A DNA stretch of 64,000 nucleotides, taken from assembly GCF_002949795.1 (NCBI RefSeq), contig NZ_CP026692.1:1485501-1549500 (forward strand), read 5' to 3'. Origin of the DNA: Nostoc sp. 'Lobaria pulmonaria (5183) cyanobiont' (GTDB lineage Bacteria; Cyanobacteriota; Cyanobacteriia; Cyanobacteriales; Nostocaceae). The notes beneath the pieces are model-generated. The model was not told the DNA's origin. It saw nothing but the letters and a program-made list of their open reading frames with translations, and did no database searches. The translations under genes were made by a program, and so were the position numbers. Shown piece after piece: positions 1 through 10,203 of this stretch (position 1 is the stretch's first letter; each line of letters opens with the position of its first letter).

Positions 1-2374
1 TAATGTTTTCTATTTGTAGTTGAGCACCAACTATTTGTAATTCAATTGGATGTACTTCGTCTAGTTCTCCTGTCAAATCCTGGACTAATCGGTTAATTAA
101 TTCCTCACTTAGTTCATAATGTGAACGTTGAGTAAGACTGTGAATTATGGCTTTGGCATCTTGGCTAGAGAATTTTCCTAAATAGTAGCGAATATCCTTA
201 TCAAGAATATTTTTATTAATTACTCCTAAATCATATAAGCCAGTACTATTTTTCTGACTCAAACGTTCAAACTCTAATAAATGATGCAAGTAATCTTCTC
301 GTAATGAAAGAATGATTTTTACATAAGAAATGTTTAAACATTCGCTAAAAAATTTATAGAATTCTATTCTTTGTGTAGAAGGATTACTAACAAAGAAAAA
401 TTCTTCAAACTGATCTAATATGATAACTATCGTATAATTGCGCTCACATGCTAACCGGATTCTTTCTAGTATTATGGTGGGTGTAGAGTCAATATTAACC
501 GATATTCCCGTGTATGCTAGCGCTTGGTTGATACTGCTGCTCAAGATTGTTATCCAATCAGTATAAACAGATAAAACAATCGGTATAGGAATGCGTTCAC
601 CGATAACTTTTCCCTTGAGTGCTGGCACTAAACCAGCTTTGATAATTGAACTTTTACCTACACCAGATGGTCCATAAATAACTGTGAGTTTGTAGTCAGC
701 GCGGGCAATTCTTTCAATTAAGCGATTGAGATCTTGTTGCCGTCCAGAAGCAGATATTTCTTGAGCAATTTCTTCAGGAATAAACGGTATTTTGTGAGGT
801 TCTAGTACTGGGTTAATTCTAGGGCGTTGTGGCTGTAATTGACTTGCTCCGATAAAGGCACGAAAGCCATACTGATGTTCTATTTTAATTTTTTCTTGCT
901 TCAGCTTAAAGGCTTCTGTATAGTTATGACACTCAAAAAAGTAAAGCGATCGCAGTTCCTCTAAAATCTCTAAGTAAAGTAATGGCTGATGTTGTAGCTC
1001 ACAAACTACCCTCGCCCATTCCAAGTTATTGATAGCTTCCTCGCACTCACTCAAATGCCGTTGTGTGCGTGCTAGCAACAGAAGATACCAACTTTCTTGT
1101 CGTCGTCTTTGCAAAGCATCTCGCAGAGAAACTTGTGTTACTTCTTCGGAGATAGAAAGCGCTGTATTTGCTAATTCATGAGCCAGTACCCAATTCGATT
1201 CTGAAGCCGCCACATTTGCCAAAAAACCATAATTTTGAGCAACTTGTGCGGGAGTTCCATAAGTTTTATGTAAGTGTAATGACTTTTGAGCTAATTCTTT
1301 TAAGTCATCCCAGGCTTGTAGACGTTGCAGCATTTCACAAGCAGGCAAAATGAATTTAGCAACTAAGTCTTCTCTTTGTACCTCCTCCAATAGCTCCAAG
1401 CATTGTTTAAACCACGACAGAGCATGTTCGCAATAGCTACTAGTATTCTGGTATAAGTCTGCCATTCGGTGATAACAAAGCCCCAAGTGGAATAGTACTA
1501 TTGCTTGCTTGAGTAAAGATGAGGGGGGCATAGGTTGAGGGGATGAGAGGGGCAAAGAAGAATTACTCTCCCACTCTGCTACTCTGCTTGCTTCCTGCTG
1601 CCATAATGCTAGGCTTCTTTGATAATTGGCTAAAGCACCATTAATTTGATCGTTGGCGTATTTATCTCGCCCCAACACAAATTCTAAACTAGCTTCTAAT
1701 CCTGGTGTTAATTTAACGCCATACAGGCGCAGCAAATCATTACGGGCTGATTCTATTTCGTGGCGGTGTTGGGATTTGGGATCTAAATCTAAGAAGGCAT
1801 TAGATAAAAACGTTTCAGCACCTGCTTCTAAAACTTTGGCAAATAGAGATTCTTCCTCTTGAGAGATCAAAGCAATTAAATCTGCTTTGGCCATTTCAAA
1901 TTTAATAGTGGTTGCAGCCCAGCTTTTGAAATCAGGCGCTAATCTTGAAAGCAATGATGCCACATCATCTTGTAGCCACAATACCACTGGAAATGGAAAA
2001 GTAGCAGCATAGATATCTCGTGCTTGGTTGATGCCTGTAAGTAAGTTTTCTAGGTCGGTAGTTGACTCAATACCGAAAATCATTACAGCAGACGGTAAAG
2101 AGTCTGTAAGGACGGCAGGATTATCTAAAGATAGGTCTGAGATTATTGTGCTGTGTAAAGAAGTAGTTGATGGATTGAGAACGATTTCTCTGATATTAAT
2201 TTCTTTGGTATTCGAGCGAATATTTTCTAACATTTGCTCACGTAATCGCCCATAGTTGCATCGAACTAAAATCAGAGCAAATTGACCTTCAGAAAGTGCG
2301 ATCGCTCTAATCAATCTTTGTAAAGTATGCTGATTTTCTTTGGTGTAGACGCGTAGCTGTTTGTCATTATTCAT
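1..2374 (-). CDS. Large TPR / STAND-type NTPase, 3' end outside the window
   Basis: The frame is open from an ATG at 2374 to the window edge, about 791 codons, with the C-terminus missing. Residues 1 to about 190 form a domain without a P-loop that ends in a pattern resembling LPxAVMIFG...VVLWLQDD...LAPDF; the same pattern opens the TPR protein at 12606-13988. A helical TPR-like region follows. Near residue 568 is a Walker A motif (GPSGVGKSS), near 650 a Walker B (IILDQFEEF), then LREDYL, the series seen in STAND ATPases. Such proteins are usually signal-responsive switches, often in conflict systems. The gene lies 84 bp downstream of the ATPase gene at 2459-3790 on the same strand, and this pairing recurs at 12606-15315. 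The effector, if any, would be in the missing part. Confidence 0.75.
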   Translation of the reverse strand, partial: MNNDKQLRVYTKENQHTLQRLIRAIALSEGQFALILVRCNYGRLREQMLENIRSNTKEINIREIVLNPSTTSLHSTIISDLSLDNPAVLTDSLPSAVMIFGIESTTDLENLLTGINQARDIYAATFPFPVVLWLQDDVASLLSRLAPDFKSWAATTIKFEMAKADLIALISQEEESLFAKVLEAGAETFLSNAFLDLDPKSQHRHEIESARNDLLRLYGVKLTPGLEASLEFVLGRDKYANDQINGALANYQRSLALWQQEASRVAEWESNSSLPLSSPQPMPPSSLLKQAIVLFHLGLCYHRMADLYQNTSSYCEHALSWFKQCLELLEEVQREDLVAKFILPACEMLQRLQAWDDLKELAQKSLHLHKTYGTPAQVAQNYGFLANVAASESNWVLAHELANTALSISEEVTQVSLRDALQRRRQESWYLLLLARTQRHLSECEEAINNLEWARVVCELQHQPLLYLEILEELRSLYFFECHNYTEAFKLKQEKIKIEHQYGFRAFIGASQLQPQRPRINPVLEPHKIPFIPEEIAQEISASGRQQDLNRLIERIARADYKLTVIYGPSGVGKSSIIKAGLVPALKGKVIGERIPIPIVLSVYTDWITILSSSINQALAYTGISVNIDSTPTIILERIRLACERNYTIVIILDQFEEFFFVSNPSTQRIEFYKFFSECLNISYVKIILSLREDYLHHLLEFERLSQKNSTGLYDLGVINKNILDKDIRYYLGKFSSQDAKAIIHSLTQRSHYELSEELINRLVQDLTGELDEVHPIELQIVGAQLQIENI

Positions 2375-2375
2375 T

Positions 2376-2456
2376 GGATATGGGGCATTAAGCATTGGAT
2401 ATGGGGCATTGGTCATTAGTTCACTAATAAATGACCAATGACAAATGACAATTGAC
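2376..2456. repeat. STRR-type heptamer repeat between two genes
   Basis: Two copies of GGATATGGGGCATT are followed by degenerate TGACAAA/TGACCAA heptamers. The right half can fold through TTGGTCATT and AATGACCAA. It fills nearly the whole gap between the ATPase gene and the STAND gene. Such heptamer repeats are scattered through Nostoc genomes. Confidence 0.7.
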
Positions 2457-2458
2457 TG

Positions 2459-3790
2459 TTACTTGTTTTGTTGCCAAGCCAAAACTTTTTCTGTTTCTGC
2501 CAAGGCTGGACTGATACCAAACCAGCGCCCTACAGGATCGCGATATTCAAACAGATACATGCTTCTTAGTAAGCTCTGATAGTCAGACTCACCTTTAACT
2601 CTCTGTTGCTGTACTACTTCAAACAATAATTCCCACTGGGACTCATCAATAGCTAATAGCAGATCGTCGCGGTAGTCCTTAATCACGGCTTCTAAGCAGT
2701 CCCTAGAAAAAGGCGGATCTTGTCGTTGCAGGCAGCTATAAAGTAAGCCCAATAAGTTACGAATGTGACCACCACTAACGCGACATAGACGATCCAATGT
2801 TTGGGAGTGATCGAATAATTCTGTAATTAATAAAAGTCTGCTATTCAAAGGAACTTCTGGAAAAGCTCTAGCTAGAACTAACTGGCGCACTAGTGACATC
2901 CCTGGTTCGTAGTCACTGCCATCTCTTTGCCGCACTAATACCATCGGCAGTACTTTTGGTGCAATCCCTCCCCCCAGACGATTTTTTAGTGTCTCATACT
3001 CATTGGAGAAAATTAACGTTAGGGGAATTGTGTAAACTAGGTGGCATTTAAGTCGGCGTAACTGTTCGCCTCGGTCAATGAAGAGATATTCTGGTTGCGA
3101 TCGCCCGGATGCTAAGGGACGCATATCCACTCGATCCAAATTATCTACAATCACTACCAGTCCTTTTTGACCCCTTAGCTTTAGCTGTTCAACAGCCTTT
3201 TCTAAAATCTCTTCGTTAATCGCCTGCAAAATACTATTGGTACGTGGTTCCAGATATTGCCTCAGTTGATTCCGCATCTGGGTGCTATCTTTAGTTTTCG
3301 CGGTAATTTTGGCAATACCCAAGGACAACTCTGCTTGTCCAGAAAGCTCTATGGGGCTTTGCAAAAAATCGCCTACTTCTTTAAACAAATTGGTAAAGTA
3401 ACCAGGTTTGAGTTTGATACTAATCCCTTCTAAACTGGCACTGACTTGACGGGCTACACTCAACAAAATATCGCTGATATCAATATCTGCCATGTCTAAG
3501 TCTTGACTGGACTCAAAATAAACCACATGAAATCCTGCCAATTCTAGTTCTGTCTTGAGGCGCTGCAATTCCGTTGACTTACCGCAGCCGATATGACCCG
3601 TAAATAACTGACAGGTTGGCTCGTCAGGAGAAATACGAACAATAGTTCGTTGCAATTCTTCGACAATCTTGCAACCACGTACATCAGCAAAATCTATGTA
3701 ATACTGCCGATCTAGTACGTTACTTATATTTAGCGTGTAGCTAGGGTTACATGCTTTATAAAAACGTGACAAATTTAATGTCGTTTTCAT
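2459..3790 (-). CDS. P-loop ATPase, partner of the downstream STAND/TPR protein
   Basis: This is a 443-residue soluble protein. Walker A is GHIGCGKST at residues 65-73 and Walker B is LVVIVDNLDR at 211-220. After it come a conserved FIDRGEQL stretch, LVYTIPLTLIFSN, and RVSGGHIRNLL near residue 340. The 453-residue protein at 13954-15315 has the same motifs in the same order, so the two are paralogues. The overall layout is that of an AAA/KAP-like signal-transduction ATPase; I do not know a named function. It is the first gene of a pair with the STAND protein at 1-2374. The ATG at 3790 is the start chosen; no strong ribosome-binding site is visible. Confidence 0.8.
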   Translation of the reverse strand: MKTTLNLSRFYKACNPSYTLNISNVLDRQYYIDFADVRGCKIVEELQRTIVRISPDEPTCQLFTGHIGCGKSTELQRLKTELELAGFHVVYFESSQDLDMADIDISDILLSVARQVSASLEGISIKLKPGYFTNLFKEVGDFLQSPIELSGQAELSLGIAKITAKTKDSTQMRNQLRQYLEPRTNSILQAINEEILEKAVEQLKLRGQKGLVVIVDNLDRVDMRPLASGRSQPEYLFIDRGEQLRRLKCHLVYTIPLTLIFSNEYETLKNRLGGGIAPKVLPMVLVRQRDGSDYEPGMSLVRQLVLARAFPEVPLNSRLLLITELFDHSQTLDRLCRVSGGHIRNLLGLLYSCLQRQDPPFSRDCLEAVIKDYRDDLLLAIDESQWELLFEVVQQQRVKGESDYQSLLRSMYLFEYRDPVGRWFGISPALAETEKVLAWQQNK

Positions 3791-4693
3791 GTATGTAGAG
3801 GTTTATGTAGATGCAGTTTAGTTTGGATTTTTTATACAATTAATCCTGATCTAGGATGTAGACACAGGATTAACTCGCAAGATGGTAGTGTCTTGTAAAA
3901 GACAGCACTTGTTGCCAGATTACTGTCAGTAGTATGTTAGAGAATTAATTGACCCTAATAGCGAATGGCACTAAGATAATGCAAACCCATTATCTGCAAA
4001 GCTTTTGGGTGTGGGGTGTAGGGTGTGGGGTATAGTGACGTTCGCGCCAGCGTTGCGTAGCAAAGAAATTTATTTATGTTCGTACTTATTTTTACTTTTC
4101 TTGATTTTTCCGAACATACACCCTATCCCCTACACCCATGTCTGGCAAGGATTTCATCTTTTATTCGTACCATTCGATCCCTCAGTCTTTAAGCATATCT
4201 GTCTTTTTTACACCTGCTCTTGAGGTTTTGACAATCTCTCGCTTCTGTTTGGCCTGCCACAAAATTATATGGCTTAGGAAGTAAGTAAAAAAAGCTACAA
4301 AATTTCATGATCCTCAGTTTGGATAGCTAATGAATCTAACTAGTATGAATTATAGCAAGGTATACAGAGATTCAGAAATACTTGCTTATCATTTCACCTT
4401 CTATTTGTCAAGAAGGCAAAATCCCATACATCTCAATTAATATTTTGTAATTTTTAAGTAAAAATCTTCAAAAATAACTTGTCAAAAAGACTACAGTCAG
4501 TTAAAAATGGACACCGTAAACTTTAATAGGAATAATGACTAGCGCCATAATCCTTGCGTAGTTACTGTAAAGTGTTACTAAAAATAAAAAAAGTCTTGAG
4601 GAGAACGGCTAAAAGATGCTAACAGTGTTTACTGAAATTAATAATGATATGAGCTTGTCAAGGAATTTAGATTGCAACCAAAAAGGGGTGTGA
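3791..4693. other. Intergenic, AT-rich, with one repeat patch
   Basis: About 900 bp separates the divergent ATPase gene and ftsQ. At 4005-4032 there are GGTGTGGGGTGTA-type STRR units, and at 4033-4060 a GC-rich piece (GTTCGCGCCAGCGTTGCG) of the kind repeated elsewhere in Nostoc genomes. A 72-codon frame at 4005-4223 runs through the repeat and is not gene-like. I see no other feature. Confidence 0.5.
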
Positions 4694-5527
4694 ATGGCTG
4701 GCATAATATCAGTTTCCCGCACGCATCTAGCCCAGCGTCGTCAGAAATTGCGTCGGCAGCGGCAGATGAGAATTATTCAAGCTATTTGGCGAACCTTTGC
4801 CATTACTGGTTTGGCGGGTGGATTGTTGTGGGTGGCAGTCCAACCAGTGTGGATGCTAAAGGCTCCCAAACAAATAGTGATGAAATCAGGCAATAAATTG
4901 CTGTCGGATCAAACAACTCAGTCATTGTTGGTGCTGTCTTACCCTCAGTCTTTGTGGCGGATTGAACCGTCAGCGATCGCTAACTCTTTGAAGAAACAAC
5001 CAACTATTGCTCAAGCGATCGTCAGACGCCGCCTATTTCCTCCTGGATTAATCATTGAAATCCAAGAACGAGTACCTGTAGCGGTAACTCAAACACGTGG
5101 CAACAAAAAAGTAACAATCGGCTTACTAGACGCAAGTGGGGCCTGGATGCCTTTAGAAAAATATACATCACTGAATCCCACTAAAAAATTACCCAATCTC
5201 AGAGTAATTGGTTCGCCAAATCAATACTGCCTTTACTGGACTCAACTCCATGAAGCTGTGAGCCAGAGTCCCGTGAAAGTTATAGAAATTGATTGCCAAA
5301 ATCCAACAAATTTAATTTTGAAAACAGAATTAGGAAACGTGCATCTCGGTGTGCCAGGCCCCCAGTTATCTGAACAAATTAAGGTACTCGCCCAAATGCG
5401 CCATTTAACAACAAAATTTAATTCCAGTCAAATAGAGTATATTGATCTAAAAAATCCCGATTTCCCATTAGTACAAATGAACCAAAAAGACCAAAAATTA
5501 ACTCCCAAAATCCCTAAAAGCATTTAG
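4694..5527 (+). CDS. ftsQ: Cell division protein FtsQ (POTRA domain)
   Basis: The 277-residue protein has a basic cytoplasmic N-terminus (RRQKLRRQRQ at about residues 15-24), one membrane segment at about 34-52, then a periplasmic POTRA domain at about 55-125 (SLWRIEPSAIANSLKKQP, IVRRRLFPPGLIIEIQER). This is the layout of FtsQ/DivIB, a scaffold that links early and late division proteins. The C-terminal beta domain ends near residue 255. ATG 4694 is preceded by AAAAGGGG. ftsZ lies about 1.1 kb downstream on the same strand, the usual cyanobacterial arrangement. Confidence 0.88.
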   Translation: MAGIISVSRTHLAQRRQKLRRQRQMRIIQAIWRTFAITGLAGGLLWVAVQPVWMLKAPKQIVMKSGNKLLSDQTTQSLLVLSYPQSLWRIEPSAIANSLKKQPTIAQAIVRRRLFPPGLIIEIQERVPVAVTQTRGNKKVTIGLLDASGAWMPLEKYTSLNPTKKLPNLRVIGSPNQYCLYWTQLHEAVSQSPVKVIEIDCQNPTNLILKTELGNVHLGVPGPQLSEQIKVLAQMRHLTTKFNSSQIEYIDLKNPDFPLVQMNQKDQKLTPKIPKSI

Positions 5528-6262
5528 CATGTTTATTATTTTGATAGCTCCTAGTAAATTAAGAAGCTTTATGCTGATAAATATATTTATTATTTTCAGT
5601 TTTCCAGCAAATCGCACGAAAATCGGCATTAACTTCTAATTAAAATGAGAAGATCAATTATAAAATCTCCATTGGGAGTAACAGACCCTTAATTGTTACC
5701 CTAACATCTAATAGTAGGGTGCAAGATGTCAGACAATCTAATGATGGTCTATGGCGTGAAAACGCCTTCTGTCCATACATTCTTTGACTAAACCCAGTGC
5801 AAAAAAGAGAAAGTTGCTTGAGCTTTTAATTCAGATTCAGATTCAGACTCGTGAGCAGAGGGCACTAATGAGAACGGTTTACGCCGCCATTCAAGTGCAG
5901 AGGCAAAAAGGCTCTGACTTTGGTCTGTTGAGGACACTTCCAAAGACAGGTTACCGAAGTTTCAATCTGTAACTAAAAATGCCACCCAAAGTTGCGTAAG
6001 CATTGCTTTTGGGCAATAAGTTTGGACTGCTCTGTGCTGTAATTCCTATTAGGTGACGAAATCTCTTAGGAAATCTTGATTTGTTGTCCGCACTAGTCAG
6101 GGTTCTTGTAGGATAGACTATTGCTCCAATAAAGTGTCCATTGAGACCACCCAAACAACAAATTAATCAGGTATAGTCTGACAAGTAAATTCTTGCTTAG
6201 TTTAACCTTAAGGATAAGTAAGTAAAAGGTAAATTTTGTGTCTAAAGTTGCGCTCATCCCCA
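5528..6262. other. Intergenic between ftsQ and the small gene before ftsZ
   Basis: This stretch is about 730 bp. It contains a 62-codon TTG-initiated frame at 5784-5972 with no ribosome-binding site and no recognisable motif, which I do not call a gene. The rest looks like leader or promoter DNA for the genes before ftsZ, but I cannot assign a promoter. Confidence 0.4.
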
Positions 6263-6550
6263 ATGGTGAAACCTATTAACAATATTATTATTGAGGCAGA
6301 GAAGATAGGCTGTAATGTGTCTTTACAAGTTATGCCCCTTGCTGAGAATAATGAAGAAATTAATGTCTGGTTGAAGTTATACAAGTCAGTTTTAGATAAA
6401 TATAGGTATACTTCTCTAGAATTGGCTGTGCGATCGGCTGTGTTAAAAGCTTATCCCATAGCAAATTTTCGCACTGCCAATTCTGTTAGGCTTGGCAGTA
6501 GTGAAAACAATAAAGAACAACGCCATAGTATTGTGGCATTGTCAAACTAA
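6263..6550 (+). CDS. Small conserved-looking protein upstream of ftsZ
   Basis: This is a 95-residue soluble protein if started at ATG 6263; a TTG nine codons upstream (6236) is the alternative. It begins MVKPINNIIIEAEKIG and contains a helical stretch (SLELAVRSAVLKAYP) near the middle. I recognise no domain. It lies 60 bp upstream of ftsZ on the same strand, so co-transcription is plausible. The function is unknown. Confidence 0.5.
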   Translation: MVKPINNIIIEAEKIGCNVSLQVMPLAENNEEINVWLKLYKSVLDKYRYTSLELAVRSAVLKAYPIANFRTANSVRLGSSENNKEQRHSIVALSN

Positions 6551-6610
6551 AGTTGACTCTTAGGTGAATAACACCTGAAAAAGTCGTTTATCTACCCTTT
6601 CACAAATCCA

Positions 6611-7933
6611 ATGACACTTGATAATAACCAAGGACTTAACTATAAAAATTCCCAATCTACGGGACAGCCTGGGTTCTCTCTGGCAGTTAACTCGACCAAT
6701 CCCTTTAATAACTCTGGGCTGAATTTCGGGCCAAATCACGATAATAAGAAAGTTTCTCCGGAAAACAGCCGAATTGGCGAGATTGTTCCTGGTCGGGTCG
6801 CCAATATCAAAGTGATTGGTGTCGGCGGTGGTGGTGGCAATGCTGTTAACCGCATGATCGAGTCTGATGTCTCTGGGGTAGAGTTTTGGTCAATTAACAC
6901 TGATGCCCAAGCTCTTACCTTAGCTGGCGCTCCAAGTCGATTGCAAATCGGACAGAAGCTAACACGAGGTTTAGGAGCAGGTGGTAATCCTGCCATCGGT
7001 CAAAAGGCAGCTGAGGAATCACGGGACGAAATTGCTACAGCTTTAGAGGGTGCAGATTTAGTATTTATCACTGCTGGTATGGGGGGTGGTACTGGGACGG
7101 GTGCAGCACCAATCGTGGCAGAAGTGGCCAAAGAAATGGGCGCTCTTACTGTTGGTGTAGTCACACGTCCATTTGTTTTTGAGGGACGCCGCCGCACCAG
7201 CCAAGCGGAACAAGGTATTGAAGGATTAAAAAGTAGAGTAGATACACTGATCATTATCCCCAACAATAAACTGCTGGAAGTGATCCCCGAACAAACGCCT
7301 GTGCAAGAAGCTTTTCGCTATGCAGATGATGTGCTGCGTCAGGGGGTGCAAGGTATTTCTGATATCATCACGATCCCCGGTTTGGTAAACGTTGACTTTG
7401 CTGATGTTCGAGCTGTGATGGCAGATGCGGGATCGGCATTGATGGGAATTGGTGTTAGTTCTGGAAAATCTAGAGCTAGAGAAGCTGCGATCGCAGCTAT
7501 TTCTTCACCATTACTAGAGTGTTCTATTGAAGGCGCTAGAGGAGTTGTATTTAATATTACTGGTGGGACTGATCTCACTCTGCATGAAGTGAATGCAGCC
7601 GCAGAAGCAATCTATGAGGTAGTTGATCCCAACGCCAATATTATTTTTGGGGCTGTAATTGATGACAGGCTTCAAGGTGAGGTAAGAATTACTGTAATTG
7701 CCACCGGATTTACAGGTGAAGTGCAAGCTGCGGTACAACAAAGCGTGGCTAACGTTCGAGTAGCACCTAATACCTCAAAGCGTCCAACAACACAGCAACC
7801 TGTAGTTAATCCCCCAACCTCAACTCCAACTCCAAGTTCAACTCCAACTCCAACTCCAATACCAGAACCAAAAGAAAAACCTGGATTAGATATACCTGAT
7901 TTTCTGAGAAACCGACGTACCCCAAGGAATTAA
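6611..7933 (+). CDS. ftsZ: Cell division GTPase FtsZ
   Basis: This tubulin homologue of 440 residues polymerises with GTP into the division ring. An N-terminal extension of about 60 residues, common in cyanobacteria, precedes the core. The nucleotide-binding glycines ([11 protein letters not shown]) are at 70-80 and the tubulin signature GGGTGTG at 158-164. The T7-loop region ([11 protein letters not shown]) follows. The C-terminal linker is rich in Pro and Thr and comes from an ACTCCA-type microsatellite at about 7815-7860. The conserved tail IPDFLRNRR is the site where partners bind. ATG 6611 fits the family length; no strong ribosome-binding site is seen. Confidence 0.97.
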   Translation: MTLDNNQGLNYKNSQSTGQPGFSLAVNSTNPFNNSGLNFGPNHDNKKVSPENSRIGEIVPGRVANIKVIGVGGGGGNAVNRMIESDVSGVEFWSINTDAQALTLAGAPSRLQIGQKLTRGLGAGGNPAIGQKAAEESRDEIATALEGADLVFITAGMGGGTGTGAAPIVAEVAKEMGALTVGVVTRPFVFEGRRRTSQAEQGIEGLKSRVDTLIIIPNNKLLEVIPEQTPVQEAFRYADDVLRQGVQGISDIITIPGLVNVDFADVRAVMADAGSALMGIGVSSGKSRAREAAIAAISSPLLECSIEGARGVVFNITGGTDLTLHEVNAAAEAIYEVVDPNANIIFGAVIDDRLQGEVRITVIATGFTGEVQAAVQQSVANVRVAPNTSKRPTTQQPVVNPPTSTPTPSSTPTPTPIPEPKEKPGLDIPDFLRNRRTPRN

Positions 7934-8393
7934 AAGATTTTGAATTTTAGATTAACTTAGCAGTCTCAGGTCAGGCTGAACGCTGTATAAAATCTGCTAC
8001 TTCCGCCAGGGTTTTACCAAGGGCAGGGATAAGCAATCTTTTGCCGTACCCAATTTTGTCAATTGGTAAAAAAGCTCGTCAACACTACTTTATAGAATGA
8101 ATTTGGGCAGGAGTCTACTGGCTTGCATGTCCGGCTATGCTTTAAGAAGATAAACAATAGAAATACCTGCCCAACTAAGGATGCATCACCAATAGCGTAG
8201 CGTTAGCGACGCAAGAGCGTCACAGCCCGTCTTAGACATTGATACATCTACCCGTCACCATCTATTAAACTCATATTCCGCATAAGTAAATATATTTACT
8301 TTCAAAAAGTAGCGGATTGAACCCGGCCACGGAAGTGTCCGAAGAAAGTCTGTTTACTGGGGACTAAGACATCAACCAAAAAATAAATGTAAA
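7934..8393. other. Intergenic with possible structured RNA and a Nostoc repeat
   Basis: Between the convergent ftsZ and gshB genes lie complementary arms GGGCAGG (8105-8111) and CCTGCCC (8166-8172) about 54 nt apart. A GC-rich near-palindromic repeat follows (GCGTAGCGTTAGCGACGC, about 8194-8221), then a stretch with several short G/C-rich arms up to 8370. I recognise no known RNA family. Confidence 0.3.
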
Positions 8394-9368
8394 TTATTTT
8401 TGGATTTTTAATGTCTGTTCAATCCATTGAATAACTTGATGACCTAGGCGAGTACCATCTAGGCGATCAATCTCACGAATTCCGGTAGGACTAGTGACGT
8501 TAACTTCAGTTAGGTAGCCACCGATGACGTCAAGACCCACAAAAATTAAGCCGTCTTGGCATAAGCGTTCGGCGACTTGAGTACAGATTTCATACTCTCT
8601 TGGGGTAATTTCGGTTTGAGCGACTGTACCACCAGTTGCCATGTTATTGCGAAAATCAGTTCCACTAGAAAGGCGATTGAGCGCACCAATTGGTTCACCA
8701 TTGAGCAAAATAATCCGCTTATCTCCTTCTTTTGCCTCCGGTAAATAAGTTTGTACCATTACTGGGACTTTACCTTGAAGGGTACTGAGTTCAACAATGG
8801 AGTTAAAATTGCGATCGCTTGATTGCAAAAACAAAATTCCTTCCCCAGCTTTATTACCCAGCGGTTTGAGAACCCCTGCTCCTTTTGCTTCCACAAATTG
8901 CCGGATAAACTGCTTATCAGCACTGACAATCGTTTCTGGAATCGCTTTAGTAAACTGGAGGGCGTACATTTTTTCATTTGCCCCTCGGATGCCACTGGGA
9001 CTGTTAATCAACAGAGTTTTATTTTGGTCAATGTAATCGAGAATATAGGTGGCATATAGGTAAGAATCATTGACAGGTGGATCTGTCCGCATAAATACGG
9101 CGTCCATTGTCTCTAAAGAAGTTAAGGAGGAATCGTTCAACTTATACCAAGGATTCGCCGCTACCCAGCGTCCCTCCACCAACTGCACTGGTACAAGTTC
9201 GACTCGCTGTAGGACAGCCCAAGCTTTGCCCTCCACCACACTCAGCAGATTTGCCTGAGTCACCCAAACTTCATGTCCCAGGATTTGGGCTGCTTCTATT
9301 AGGGCAACACTGGTATCATGACACGGGTCAAGTAGATGGATGGGATCAATGATAAAAGCCAGTTTCAC
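8394..9368 (-). CDS. gshB: Glutathione synthetase GshB
   Basis: This is an ATP-grasp ligase of 324 residues that joins glycine to gamma-glutamylcysteine with ATP, the last step of glutathione synthesis. The N-terminal substrate domain starts MKLAFIIDP and contains MRTDPPVNDSYLYATYILD. The ATP-grasp part has KPLGNKAGEGILFL, GDKRIILLNGEP and NMATGG, then VGLDVIGGYLTEVNVTSPTG near the C-terminus. It lies 238 bp downstream of the glutaredoxin gene on the same strand, a linked pair that makes functional sense. Confidence 0.95.
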   Translation of the reverse strand: MKLAFIIDPIHLLDPCHDTSVALIEAAQILGHEVWVTQANLLSVVEGKAWAVLQRVELVPVQLVEGRWVAANPWYKLNDSSLTSLETMDAVFMRTDPPVNDSYLYATYILDYIDQNKTLLINSPSGIRGANEKMYALQFTKAIPETIVSADKQFIRQFVEAKGAGVLKPLGNKAGEGILFLQSSDRNFNSIVELSTLQGKVPVMVQTYLPEAKEGDKRIILLNGEPIGALNRLSSGTDFRNNMATGGTVAQTEITPREYEICTQVAERLCQDGLIFVGLDVIGGYLTEVNVTSPTGIREIDRLDGTRLGHQVIQWIEQTLKIQK

Positions 9369-9606
9369 CCTTTATACCTCAATCACCAAGAAATTAAATG
9401 GTTATTCAATTATTATCTCTTGATGCTCTCACCAATTGACGTACATATGTACTGCTGAGTATAACCTAGAGGGTAAAGTCTTGTGGACAGATATCGCTTT
9501 TGTGAGGAAGCCCGTAGACAAGGCAGGGCGTTCTTTTTCTAGAATTGTAGGGACTGCCGTGTAATTTGCAGCGGCTTGTCGCTAGCGATCGCAATATCTT
9601 CTAAAC

Positions 9607-9879
9607 TTACAGGCTATTGCTAGAAGTTAGTAGCTCATCCAGTTTGCCTTGACTGTCTAAAGCGTGGATATCATCACAACCACCTACATGATTATCATTG
9701 ATGAAAATTTGCGGTAAAGAACGGCCTCCATTTGCTCTTTGAGCCATTTTATTTCTGGCTACTTCATCTCCATCAATGCTGTATTCGATAAATTCAACTC
9801 CCTTATTTTTCAGCAAACTTTTGGCACGAATGCAAAATGGGCAAGTCCTCCAGGTGTAAATTTCTACTTTTGCAGCCAT
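9607..9879 (-). CDS. grxC: Glutaredoxin 3-type (GrxC)
   Basis: This 90-residue thioredoxin-fold protein uses glutathione to reduce disulfides. The dithiol active site is C13-P-F-C16 (TWRTCPFC). The cis-proline motif SLPQIFI and the glutathione-binding GGCDDIHAL are both present, and the length is typical. It lies upstream of gshB on the same strand. Confidence 0.93.
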   Translation of the reverse strand: MAAKVEIYTWRTCPFCIRAKSLLKNKGVEFIEYSIDGDEVARNKMAQRANGGRSLPQIFINDNHVGGCDDIHALDSQGKLDELLTSSNSL

Positions 9880-9976
9880 GATGTCCTCAACTTGATTTAA
9901 TATTTCTTAATTTTAGAACTTTGTCACTGGCTCTAGCGACTCTATCCTGTTTTAATCTAAGCCCACATCAAACATT

Positions 9977-10126
9977 TTATTGTATTAAATAAAATGTTTT
10001 CTGAGCTTTGTCAGCTATTTTTTGAGCTTTGTCAGCATCAGCTTTTTTGTTGTTAGCGTCTGTCTGAGCTTTGTCAGCATCAGCTTTCTTGCTGTTAGCG
10101 TCTGTCTGATTTAGCACGTTTTTCAT
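9977..10126 (-). CDS. Short Ala/Lys/Asp repeat peptide (49 residues)
   Basis: Reading the minus strand from ATG 10126 to TAA at 9977 gives 49 residues, starting MKNVLNQTDAN. Two near-identical units of 14 residues, roughly QTDANxKKADADKA, are followed by QKIADKAQK and an aromatic tail (TFYLIQ). The DNA repeat is 42 bp long. The composition recalls the helical heptads of small envelope lipoproteins, but there is no signal peptide or lipobox here. No ribosome-binding site is clear. It may be a real small helical protein or a fragment. Confidence 0.4.
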   Translation of the reverse strand: MKNVLNQTDANSKKADADKAQTDANNKKADADKAQKIADKAQKTFYLIQ

Positions 10127-10203
10127 GGTATTGTCATTTAGCAAATTCCACAGTCATTATTAATTAGAGCTTAAATACAGTAGACAACCGTATAAATACT
10201 CAA

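Noticed and set aside
4005..4223. 72-codon frame
   Set aside because: It is made by a heptamer repeat and GC-rich repeat DNA and has no gene-like sequence.
5784..5972. 62-codon frame before ftsZ
   Set aside because: TTG start, no ribosome-binding site, no motif.
8310..8380. Possible tRNA- or RNase P-like sequence (GAACCCGGCC, GAAGAAAGTC)
   Set aside because: No tRNA cloverleaf or P RNA core could be built.
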